Shown here piece after piece: positions 1-34,589 of a stretch of 64,000 nucleotides of DNA. The DNA comes from Paraescarpia echinospica (lineage: Eukaryota; Annelida; Polychaeta; Sabellida; Siboglinidae), in the NCBI GenBank assembly GCA_020002185.1, contig CM034533.1:38162219-38226218 (forward strand), in the 5' to 3' direction. Made by a program: the position numbers and the translations under genes. Under the pieces are notes generated by a model. It was not told where the DNA came from, ran no database searches, and saw only the letters and a list, made by a program, of their open reading frames with translations. Numbering within the stretch: position 1 is the first letter of the stretch; the number at the start of each line of letters is the position of its first letter.

Positions 1-3000
1 GTATATTGTATTATTTTTTATAAAAGAAATCAAAATTCAGATTTATAAACGGCGTTAAAACATTGGCATTGTTGCCATTGGAAAATAAATAGTGATATGA
101 GAAAGTGGACTGATATTTGAAATGTGCACTGAATTAAATTAGCATTCTGGCTGGATATGAAATGTAGAAGAGGTTGTGAACTATGGAATAGGATGGGAAG
201 TCCTGTGTATAGGATGTGAACTCCATCTAACATACATGCAAATGGGAGCACGTTAAAAAACCAGAATGAGAGTGCAAGGTGAGGGATAAGGCTTGGCAGA
301 AGGGGATAGAGGGAAGGTGTAGTTTGTTTGCCAGTAGCACTGCCCGTGGGAGGCTGCCCCGAAAATAGGGACATTGCCAGGCAGTGTGGGGTCCCTCACT
401 CACCCTGACCCTTCTTACCTGTCTTAGGTATGCAGTGAGAGCAGTTCATGTAATTCATTTTGTGGGTTGTTAGTGGGGGTGAATATGGGGGGATCAGGCC
501 CTTATGCAGGATAAAATTTGTACCAGTCCAAAAATGTACTTGTAGATGCACTCATCTGTGAGTAAATACATTCCAGTGTAAATGTGCAAATATATGTACT
601 TAAATACATTATATGTATATGTGTGACAAGCATTTGTATCGCATAATGGACATATGAATAACAGTAACAGTCAAAAATGAATAAGTTTTGTTTGCTCCTC
701 AAATTTCCACCCATCCGTATTCAAATTTCAGCCCATCCAAGAACAAACTTAACCAATCCAAATGATGGGTGGATGGGTGTCTAGATAAAGCTATGTTGGG
801 GATAGTTTACTGTTGCGGTATTCTTGTGATCACTGTATCACTATCGCAGTACCAGTGCAATGTCTTGTATAATAATGGAATAGTGAATACTACTGAGTAA
901 CCACAGTCCTAAATTATAATTTATAGGTGGCGGCCCGTTTTCTAGACAGTGAATCCGTGATCCGTGAATGATGCTATGCTTATTGACCACATATAGTGAC
1001 CAGTGTCCACGACATACTGACCACACATTGACCACTGTCCACTATGTATTGACCACACATATTGACCACTGTCCACTACATATTGACCACTGTCCAAACA
1101 TATTGTTTGATTGGGAGTGCCTTGTGTCACACATATTAATAATTGTCCAGTGCGTATTGACCACTACTTATTGACCACTGTCCGCATTGACCACACAAGA
1201 TTTCCTCCTCCAACCCACATCCTCATCGCAGTGACATTGACAAATTGTGTAATTAAATCCTAATGCCAACTAATATGGCGATATTGTGATGATGAAATCA
1301 TATTGATTGGCTGGGCGTAATGGGATTAGCACGTAGTGAAGCTGGGCTTTATGTTTTCTGACAAGACGGGCTGCACTAGGCCACGCTGATCAATCCTTGC
1401 CACGGAGTAGACGGGTGTGGGAGAGGCTCTGTCACAGGTAGGTGAGGGGGAGACAGGGAGACAGGCGCCCTTGTGGTACATGTGTGAAACTGGTCATCAG
1501 ATAGTACTGTCCAGGCTGTGTATTGATGGTGTATTCGGCTAGGGTTAGAGGTCGTATGAGTGAGAGAATGGGATGAAATGGAACAAGAAAGGCACGATGT
1601 GGGATAAAAATATGCATGTATATATGCAGAAAAATTGCATGCGTACACTTATGTGTTTTCCTGCTGATGGTTTTTGAGGTGATGGAATGTATTGTTGCAT
1701 TGTACGGCGTAAGGAGACTATGAAGAGTACCCAGGTCGGTAATTCAGAATGGCTATGACATAATAATAATTATGCACAACAAAGGTCTATGGACAGTTCT
1801 ATGAAGTCATTGTAGATTCGAGAAAATATAAGTCAATGAGATAACATTGTCTGGTCCAGTGATTTCACTCAAGGACAAACTTGACATGTGGTGTTAATTT
1901 TGCATATTATGTTTTATGTGTGTGTTTATTTTTTATGCATATAATTATATAGAATTATTTATTAGGAAGTTTTACTGTGATTATAGGCCAAGTAAAGAAA
2001 ATCTAGATGTCTTAAACCTGGAAAGCAAAAGGTCTTATAATGGTTATCGTATTTAGCCCAGACTTTCCTACATCTGTCAAAACTGTTAATGCAGAATAGA
2101 TCATAGATATCTCTTTTTATGTAGGATACATAATATATATCGTCTGTATGTATCTGTGTGAGGAACCAGTACTGAAATGAAACCACTGCTCCTTGCCTGT
2201 AAGGTCCTCTGCATTGCTGATAATCAGTTGAGTAATCAGTCTCCTGCCTTTGAGCCTAGAGTAGCCAACTTCAATCAGTACTTGAGCTGCATGCATTCAA
2301 GTCATCTGTGGGATTACTATGCATGAGTGAGTGCTCAGTCATGCGTGACAAGAAGCTTAATGTTAGGTGTTCTGTGACTGTCTGCATTAATTGCTTTGTG
2401 GTATTCAGGCAGGAGGCTGTATATTGCCTGTGACAATGTCTAAGTCAGGGTGTGTCCCTATATTATCCCCTGCTTTAGAGGACACCTATTACTTCAACAT
2501 CTGATCTCAGCACAGATTTATTGAAGACATTTCTGTTTTTAAACTAATATAGTCAGACCTCATTTAACCTTTACATTATATGTATACATACAGTATTCAT
2601 AATTTTTTTTAGTTTACGCTAACAGCAATAGAAAGAAAAGTATTTGCACTTTTGTGGTGTAATCCTAATATTTTGTGTACTTTCGTCAAATATGAATACT
2701 TTGTTTTCACGTTTTTATATGTGCAAGTTACATTTTTATTTAATTTTTAATGAATCAAATAAAACAAATTAAAAATCATCTGTAATATAAAGGTTTTTTA
2801 TTCTAAAAAGAGCTCATTGTTATGTGGGCATAATCTGAAAAATATTAAATATGGTTTAGTCGGTCTAGAATGTGTTAGAAAACTATTATATTTTGAGAAG
2901 ATCAATACACATGTGGAATCCATTATTAATAAATTAGTTTTCACGGCATAAACTGGTACAGTTTTATGTAAAAAACATGTTAGTGATATATATATATTCT

Positions 3001-3479
3001 TCCAATCAATTTTTTCAAAATATCTGATGTGCTGTACACGAAATGCATGAAATAACTAAATTACAATAGGCATTACATCACGGAAAACATTGAAGAGGAA
3101 GAGACAAGGATAGAAAGAAGGAACAGTGGAGGGGTGGATATTTACATAACTGGTCACTTCATTTACATCTGGTGATTCTGATCTACAGGGAGAACCCAGA
3201 CAAAGATCACAGGGGTTGGGGGGTCCAGGGGAAGTCCATCAGTGGCAGCTGATGTCTTCTCTCAGTTGCCACTGTTGACAGAGGATGATCCATCTCCCCC
3301 TCCCAGCAGCACCTGTGTAGGATTCCTTCCCCCCTCCCCCAGCAAGGGGTGATTACCTCCCCCAGCAGCCGGTGGTTTCCATTACACTGCCTCCATCAGT
3401 AGCCACTGCCTTCATTAGCCAGCCAGTGAGGCAGAGAGAGAGCACGGACTGTCATACTGAGCCAGGGAGTGTAGCCGCC
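1..3479. other. Upstream region of the PCBP gene, no coding exon recognised
   Basis: I find no convincing exon here. The ORFs are short and lack family resemblance. The stretch is AT-rich up to about 3100, then becomes C/T-rich from about 3225 to 3400 with repeated CCCCCAGCAGC-type runs. That change fits the 5' UTR or promoter-proximal part of the gene starting at 3480. A short minisatellite lies at 978-1195 and is listed separately. Noncoding 5' exons could be present, but I cannot place them from sequence. Confidence 0.5.
978..1195. repeat. Short irregular minisatellite built on TTGACCACTGTCC
   Basis: About ten imperfect copies of a 13-28 bp unit containing TTGACCACTGTCC and TTGACCACACATA occur in a row. 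The ORFs on both strands across it (for example Thr/His/Asp-rich on +) are products of the repetition and are not called as genes. Confidence 0.8.
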
Positions 3480-26370
<22,891 letters not shown>

Positions 26371-27986
26371 GTGGGTTGCGGCGGCGAGGGCAGGGTCGTG
26401 ACCCCGTGCCGGGATCGTCGATGCAGAACTTGTCACACTCCTGATTGGAGATGGACATACGAATGAGGAGAAAAATTGGACACTTGTACTGCCGCGAAAG
26501 CTAAACTAATGCATGCGACAGTCCAAAGTTGGCGCACACACAGCAAGTCGACAGAGATATGACTCTGTGTCGTTTAGTTTTGAGTATAACCTGATGTGTT
26601 GTGCGTTTGGTACGTGGGGCGAACTGGTGCTGTTGCGGGAATTGCTTACTGGTTCGAGCCAGATTACAGGTGTTAATGTGCGTGTGAAGTGTGCGTGTGT
26701 TGTGTGTGTAGTTGGTTCGTACTAGTGCCGAGCGAGCATCAGTCGTTGCTCGCGAATGTTGAGAGATGTTACAAGTTGGTTGTTAGCGTATTTACGTTTA
26801 GCCAACTGCAGGGTATATAAACTGCAGGAAGGTATTCACGCGTCGGTGACATGCGTCTTACTGCTACATCGGTAATAGCATAGCGAGTCACTACTTTATA
26901 TGTAACCAACGACGCATAATATTATCATCAGGATTTAACATTCCTGTACATAGCTAACAGTGATGTGATCTGTATTGTGTATCTATGACATAGGGGATTG
27001 TTGTGCAATATCTGCGGGCGGGTGGTATGGTGGGGTGTTGTGCAATATGGACATTGTCGTAAGCAAATTATGCACAGGATTCTAGACATAGGGATGTCTA
27101 AGCAAATAGATCTCATCTTTGGTGTTCGCCCTTGCCATCGAGGACGAGCCGTTGGTACGCTGCGGCGCCAAGTGTCACACCGATGTTTGTTGCCTATGTT
27201 GTAGGATAACGACCGAAGTATGTGGCATGGGTATTCACTAGTGCTGCCACCTGGCGGCACTCGTAGTTTTTCTGGCGACGCACAGGCTGTACCGCAGTGG
27301 TGCTTATTGTTCTTGCCGGAGACATATCATTGGTTGGCGCCAATCCGCCACTCTGACTCCACACTTCTGTGCAGGGCACGACTGGGCGCTCCTGGTTACA
27401 ATGGTACCCCTGTCAGTTCATCTGTGGGTGTCTATATTCAGCTGTGTGCAACTGTGGCACGTGTGTGTCTGTCATGTACATAAACGGTTGTTTACGCATG
27501 TGAAATAACATTGTCTACATTGGTGCTGTGTTTACTGACGTCCCCCCATCTGTACGTGTCTCATAAGTCTTTCTCATTCTCTCCCTGTTCTGGTTCAGTC
27601 AGAGCCAATCTCAACATGAGCCGATCTCAACTTAGGTGGCCTCAACAATACATCAGGTTTGTTAGCAGCAATGCATGCGCCTGTAAATAGCAATAACTAC
27701 TGCAAGGGTACGGTTTTAGAAAGACTAAAATGTGAAGTTTGTCTTCAAATGAACTACTAAATAATTTTTACATGAAAACAAAATAGGCCGTCTGTATGGA
27801 ATATTATGTCTGCATTACCTAATCCTATTTTTTACCAATTACTCTACTACAATTAACATACACACTTATAATGCCATTGTTTTTGTAAGATGTTTTGAGA
27901 AATCTTCATTTGGAAATAATGCTATAAAGTTCAGAATGTGTTACCCAATAATTGTAGTATTGATGACAACATGTGTCCTATTTATA

Positions 27987-27992
27987 AATAAA
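27987..27992 (+). terminator. Candidate poly(A) signal AATAAA (PCBP)
   Basis: AATAAA followed by a GT-rich stretch (ATGTGCCGTTTTCTAGTGAT). It is the first exact hexamer well downstream of the PCBP stop codon. Confidence 0.4.
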
Positions 27993-29179
27993 TGTGCCGT
28001 TTTCTAGTGATACAGTTGTGCAGAAACGAGCTGCGTCAGCACAAACCATGTTTCCAAATACACAAACAGAAACAGCATGCTTTACAATGAAGCATTGTGT
28101 CTTTGGGTGCAAAAATTGAATATCCTAAAGATTCCGTGAAGTATTGGTGCCAATCCATCAATGGTTTGTTTGTTTGTTTCATTCTGCCTGTGCCCAAGTT
28201 GTTATTCATAACAGCTTGCAAATAGCAGCTATGACACTTTGAAGGACAGAGACAAACCAAACGGGGTGATACAAGACAATTAATCATTATGATTTGCCAC
28301 GTGGCTTTTCCTAACCTAGATATTGTTGATGATTTACAATATTCTCCTAGTCTCTCCAGTGATTGTACAACAGTATTACAAAGTAGAATTCTTTGGTTAA
28401 CTAACCTTTCATCTGCCCTTCAGCATCAACTAAATTGATGACTTGTGTGATGACGCCAAGATACTGTTGACATTTAGTCATGCAGATGCCAAAGGGTTCT
28501 CATATTTCGGGTTGTACAATGCAGCTGACCCTATAAGATATCTACGTGTTGCTAATTTAGAAATGTGAGAGAATCTGATAGCAAGCAGCATGCCAAGTAT
28601 TAGAGGAATTATCTTGTTGGTTATGATAGACGATGAAACACAAACATATTGCTGTATACCTCTGCACACTATAATTATATATTCTCGTCTGTCGTAGTAT
28701 TTATTCCTTGTTACGTGTTGATATGTAGAAATACTGTGAATGATTCTTAACTCTACATCGAATGTTGCGAGTGTGTTTATTCAATGCTATATATTTATGT
28801 ATGGAGTTACGGACTGCATATGCCAATGACACTGTCTATTCTTCATTTCTGGTCAATCATACATGTTAACTATTGTTAATTGTGCTACATAGCAATGTTA
28901 TCAATGCCAAATCACAAAACATTGTATCAGAAATCGATGTAAATCAAGCCAAATAATTTCTGCTCTGATTTGCGCATAGCAATTCGTGCAGTTTACCACG
29001 TGTTAATTGTGCAAATTACACACTACATTCGTGATGTACTTAAGTTATCTGTGTTATCGTGTTGCCCTTGTAGTCATGTATCGCGGTAGTCCGATCGCAG
29101 ATGGTGGGAGATGTAAATTTGTCATAAAGGTATTTGATTTGTGACAGCAATTAACTTGTAAATACGTTATAATTACTTT

Positions 29180-29506
29180 GTGGGTTTGTGTGGTGAGTGC
29201 GCCAATGAGCTGGCTCCGTCTGGTAATGTGACAGTGTCCGTCGTAGATATGTATGTGCCAAATGAATACGTAGCCTTGAAGAGATTTACGGGAAGACGCG
29301 AGCAGCACGGAGCCTGGATTGACCGAGTTGCATCGTCTGTGTCGGCGCAAGACTCCGCGATGTCACGGCTGGTGACTAGACCTACCTACACATATCGAGT
29401 AAAACCAGAATTTGACACGAACTTGACGAAGTCCTCGATAGCAGCTGAACACCTGCCAAATGATGAACGGCTTGGGTCTCGATCGTATAGTGATTCACAG
29501 AGGTGA
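29180..29506 (+). CDS. Weak candidate ORF, 108 codons, function unknown
   Basis: It starts MGLCGECANELAPSG and ends GSRSYSDSQR. I recognise no family. In its favour, an AATAAA (29540) with a T/G-rich downstream element lies only 34 bp after the stop. Against it, it lies where the PCBP 3' UTR may run, and no splice site or Kozak context marks it. It may be chance. Confidence 0.15.
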   Translation: MGLCGECANELAPSGNVTVSVVDMYVPNEYVALKRFTGRREQHGAWIDRVASSVSAQDSAMSRLVTRPTYTYRVKPEFDTNLTKSSIAAEHLPNDERLGSRSYSDSQR

Positions 29507-29539
29507 ATTGTGGGTAATCTGTTTACCACTGGTTACGTT

Positions 29540-29545
29540 AATAAA
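29540..29545 (+). terminator. Candidate poly(A) signal AATAAA
   Basis: AATAAA followed by GTGCTTTTATTGTTG, a good downstream element. It could end the long PCBP 3' UTR. A further AATAAA is at 29661. Confidence 0.45.
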
Positions 29546-29787
29546 CCGAGCACAAAAGGAGTGCTTTTATTGTTGCAGGACGCTAATGATTTCCTCTGTC
29601 GGAGAGATGTGTTGATTTGCAGGAAGACATTTATGTATAGAATGTGATTTATGTGTCCATAATAAATATATTGATGAAATAACAATGTCTGCATTACATT
29701 TTTCATTCCGCTGAAATGAACAAAGGATTGTTGTAAAGAAGACTGTCTGAAGTGGAAACGCAATGACGGCGTCTGTCAATGGATAAG

Positions 29788-30002
29788 GAACGTCGATGTC
29801 CGATATCAAACGAAATTACTTTCGTTTGGGGAGGAGATCAGAAGCACTTTCGTCTATCGTCGGACGTCGATAGTTTACGCTTCGGACCGATACTGTTACT
29901 ATATTTATATCATCATATAAATGTTTTTAAACTTTTGTTTCGAGGGGTGGGGTGCTCAGGCCAGATGACAGTACTTTCGTCTGATATCGGACATCGACGT
30001 TC
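29788..30002 (+). mobile_element. 215-bp MITE with 33-bp terminal inverted repeats
   Basis: The left end begins GAACGTCGATGTCCGATATC and the right end (29970-30002) is its reverse complement. The first 21 bp are perfect, and 31 of 33 match when extended. The interior has no coding capacity. Flanks TAAG and TGAG may be a decayed 4-bp target duplication. A relic relative lies at 22349-22531. Confidence 0.85.
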
Positions 30003-31235
30003 TGAGATGATCAATAAGTGAAAGTGGCGTTACTTAGAACACAATATTAACGGTAAGGTTTGATTTATGTAATCCAATAAAAGTAAAGGTAGGATGATAT
30101 ACTGCGACAAACGAACACGAAGGACATGGGACAACAAAGCACAACTAATGACGTGATCGCGGGGTGTTGGCCAATTTAGTTTATTGTTTTAAACAAGATA
30201 CACATAGTTGATAAAGTTGTTCAATTATCTGTCGGAATCCTTGTTTGGCACAGCGTATCTTTCGGCATATTCACGGTGCCTTCGTTTTTGGCCGTGCCGT
30301 TGTGGCCCTCGTTGCCTCGGAGTTCACCTGCGGCTTTGAGTGGGTCTTCGTGCTTTTATCACCCTACAACTTCTGACACGTGACAAACATCAACAGTGTC
30401 AAAGACAACTGAGAGCGGCACGCAACCACGCCGATATAGACACCGTGAAGGTGGCGAAAGGTCCGTTGGGCCGAACAGTTATTCACACAGGTAATTCGAC
30501 CACCTTATCAAATGTGACTTAACTGAATCCGGGATCAACTTACACACTCGAGTCAACCCACGGTGGGACACATTTGTATCATTTTATTCTAACAATAATA
30601 TCGTTGGCAGTGTCGACGTACAAGAACAACGGCTACCATAACTGGACCTTTTATCATAGAAAAGTAAAACCAGTTAATTAATATAAAATAAAACAGAGGA
30701 GAAACGTTCATTGGTACGAGAGAATCAATAATGTAGGATTAAGTTGATGAAACCACGGCCAAACCAAGGGAATGGTCTAATAATGTGCGGTTTCAAAATG
30801 TGAGCCAAGTGATCACGAAAGTAGAATACTAAGCAAACTACAGAAAAAGCTCGGTGTAATAAACTGGTAACAGGTTCTGTCAAATCTACACTTGGTTTTT
30901 CTATGGTAAATACTTGTAAACACATTCAACACATCACATAGGAGTAAACGTGAGTATTGAAATGAACGTACTAAAGCACTCTAAGACATCGAATAATAAT
31001 GGGCACGTTAACTATAGTAATTTACATGAACGTATCAAAGCATTTTAGGTCATCGAATGGTATGATTAACTGAGTGAGAATTTAAGCATAACGACCGAAC
31101 CACACGTATGTATTATCAACAAAAGATAAGCGAGTATTCATTAAGTTGTGTCATCCTATTTTGGAACGTTGAACACATGCATGAATCCACCATAGCAGAA
31201 GACAACTAATGGACTCTATGTTCGTAACGAAACAG
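30003..31235. other. Intergenic region between convergent genes
   Basis: About 1.2 kb, AT-rich, between the PCBP 3' side and the 3' end of the - strand PAN/EGF gene. Nothing else was recognised. Confidence 0.5.
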
Positions 31236-31241
31236 TTTATT
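31236..31241 (-). terminator. Poly(A) signal AATAAA of the - strand PAN/EGF gene
   Basis: TTTATT on + is AATAAA on -. It lies about 85 bp beyond the stop codon at 31326-31328, a normal distance for a terminal exon. Confidence 0.55.
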
Positions 31242-31325
31242 TCATATCTATTAACAAAGTGCGTTCCGTGTTCCCATGAGAACAACGATGCGTGCATGAA
31301 GTATGTCCTGTAAACATAGTTACGG

Positions 31326-31612
31326 TTACTTCGAGTCATATGGCTTCGGACACAATTTGTTACCGTCACAAGCCGATATGTAATAGTAATATGCGCCGGT
31401 TTTCCTTTTCAGTTTGTACTTATTCTTATCGAAACTCTTGCTCTTGTGGTGTATGATGCAAACGTTGAAACCGGTGTCAATTGCCGCACAAGTGCGAGGC
31501 GTTTCCATGCAAGCGGCCAAGCAGTCTTCTGTCGTGTTTACTTGCCGGTGAACCGCAGATTTTGATCTTCCCAACTGGCGATTAGCAACTTCGAAGAAGT
31601 ACCCAACGCAGT
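31326..31612 (-). CDS. PAN/apple-domain terminal exon
   Basis: The acceptor is TTATCACTGCAG. The exon enters in phase 1 and encodes [15 protein letters not shown], then [28 protein letters not shown] and YYYYISACD, ending PKPYDSK and TAA. The Cys pattern (DC, CLAAC, C, C, C) and the alternating hydrophobic strands fit a PAN/apple fold. A poly(A) signal follows at 31241-31236. Confidence 0.7.
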
Positions 31613-32294
31613 CTGCAGTGATAACAAACACATTGTAAAAATGGATGCATTGATGGTGTTACACATACACGTGGCTATGTAACGCTTCGTAGCGCTGGCC
31701 TACACACCCCCAATAAAATTATGATGTTCGTTTTGAAAGAGACCACCTCTATTACATATAATAATTATTATTATGTGCATGTTGGTATTGACTCATACCA
31801 CTTTCACATATATAATATAGTGTAGGCGTGTATGTCTAGTAATAAGCAATAACATATGAAATGTTCAGGTTTAATGTGTGTAATGTTACGTGTATTTATA
31901 AAGGGCACGCCAGCTCGACAGGTAGTTGCACTGGACTGTTGATCGAACCGACCAGGATTCGAGAGTCGAGACCACTTATTGCGGCTTTGTAACTTGGGCA
32001 GTTTTGTTCACCCCATTTTATATGTGCTTCGTAAGAGACACATATAGTAATTAATCCCTTGTGTATGGTGTCTACATCAGGGGAAATATAAGTTTTTACA
32101 CAGAGAAATGTGAAGAAAACAACTCGTGAACACACAAAGCCAGTGGTCTCGATCTTTTATTTTCAATTTAATGGAAAACCTTTAAATGATAAACCTAGAA
32201 TAGCTAACCAATTCAACCTTTTATTTTGCTAATATTGGAAACAAGCTTACGTTTATTATTAATATTTCAAATAATAATAATTACACACACACGC

Positions 32295-32334
<40 letters not shown>

Positions 32335-34558
32335 TTTAAAATCCCTATAGACTAACACTCTTAAATTAGTTCTTACATATGTACCAGAAACTACGATCAG
32401 AATAATTGATATTTTTAATTCAAAATCCAGCTGTGGTGGTGACGGCCTCTCTGAATAGCTACTAAAACAAATCAACGTAAGCTTGCATCTATCATTTGCA
32501 TTCCAATAATAATAACTACGAAACCTATTTTGAAATCCCCATACACTAACAACATTAACTGGTTAAATACGTAAACTAAATGATGTGCTAAATGTATTAA
32601 ATAAATAAATAGAATAACGTAAATAAAATAAAATGCACCATGCATACATATATCGAGAGTCCAGATTGCTGAAATGTCACTGGTGCTGTGTGCAAAGTTC
32701 CTTGAAGGCCTGCCAGCATAAGTATGTCTTTAATTGTGCCTTGAATGTGGCTACACAGTCTGCATGCCTCTCGGCGTGGAGCAGGGCATTCCATGGGGTC
32801 GGACCAGCCATCGAGAAGGAGCGACGGCCATACTGTTCCAGGTGATGTCTTGGAACTGTCAGCAGATCTTGTTCGGCCGATCGCAGTGATCTGGTCGGCG
32901 TGTAGGGCATCAAGAGCGATTAATGTAAGCAAGGCCGATATGGTGCACAGCATGATATACCAACCATAACAGTTTGGATTTAACCCGTTTACATACAGGC
33001 AACCAGTGTAGAAGGTACAAAACAAGTGTTACTTGTTCTCGTCTTTTTGTCTATAGGTAATGAGACGTGCTGCGGAATGCTGTTCCATCTACAACTTTCG
33101 CAAGTGCGTCTCAGGCAGACCATACACTCCGTAATCGACACGTAACATGATTTAAGGCGTTTACTATGGTTTTGCAGGCATTGGTGGTAAGACATTTCCT
33201 AATCCACGCGATGCTTCGGATGTGACAATAAGCCAGCTGGCAAACACGACGCAGTTGATTCATCATTGACATAGCGTTGTCGAGTAGAACCATAGATTAA
33301 AAAAAGTAATTTTTTTTAATCTATGGTAGAACGTAGCTGTCGAGGACGAACGGTTTCGGCGTAACTGCGCAGCCACATGCATCAATGACTTGGTCAACAG
33401 AAGGGTGAGCACGTTTTCGATTGTTCACTGCGGATATGACTATCACGTCTGTTTTGTTTTCGTTAAGCAGAAGATAATTATATGAAATCCATGCCTTCAC
33501 ATCAACGGTGCAATGCGATATTCGGTCAGTGGCCATTGTAAGTGGCTGTTCACGGGGGAAGTCTACATACAGTTGCTTATGATCAGAGCTGTTGATGGTG
33601 TTCCAAAATACGGTTAAGTCCAAGGCAATAGATTGTGAACAGTAGAGGTCCGAGCACGCTACCCTGGCACACCGCAAGTTAGACCGGCATTTCGTGAAGC
33701 GATGTTGTCAACTTTAACTGGGTTTACTGTGAAAGATAGGTACGACTTGAACTGGCAGACAGCTTTGCAGGGCACGCAAATTATGGGTAATCGATTGGTC
33801 GGTAAATGGTGGTCGACGGTATCAAAGGCAGCACGGAGATAATAACATATATTTGTGTCTCGGCTTTGCAATGCTTGCATTTGCCCTTCAAAAGAAAATT
33901 AACTTAAAATCTTAGATATGAAGGAAGGAGATCAGAAAATATACTCCAGCGATTGCAGTTGTTTGAATGTGTCATGAATTGCACGGCATGACAATAAACC
34001 AACCAGTCGCCGGACTCCAGTACGGGTACAACATAATTGAATTTACCCAACAGGATTTGCTACCTGACAAGGTGTTGGTTGAATATGTTAGTTTACCATT
34101 ATGCAATGTTTTACATTGACTTTTATCTAGTTAACATACAAACAAGCATTTATTAAAGGCAACAAGAATTGTCACACTTTTGTTTTATTACCCCGCGGTT
34201 TACCGTTACTGCCGACATGTGTGCGAGGGCCTTCAGTGTGGTCAGTATGTGACACTCAATACAAACTGTCATGGGCACCAGGTCGAAATAGAAAGGGAAT
34301 TTCGTGTTTCTCGAAAAGACACACGCAACGTGAGGTGAACGTAATTGCTCAAGTTTAAAAAGCGGCGGCAGGTGGAATCGAACCAACATTATCTCGATCG
34401 ATCGTCAGTCGGGCGTTCTGACTACATGACCTCAGCTTATCACATGCGCACAGGCGTGCACAGGCTTATGTACGCTTACGTTCTTACATTCGATCATTCG
34501 TACATGTACATACACATATAATGTGTATTGGATTTGTGTATAGCCACACACACAAATT

Positions 34559-34589
<31 letters not shown>

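Larger units (their letters stand above)
26371..29560 (+). other. Probable 3' UTR of PCBP and downstream sequence
   Basis: No recognised gene. The first 1.2 kb is relatively GC-rich, the rest AT-rich. AATAAA occurs at 27987-27992, 29540-29545 and 29661-29666. An ORF at 29180-29506 is listed separately. How far the transcript extends cannot be decided from sequence. Confidence 0.5.
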
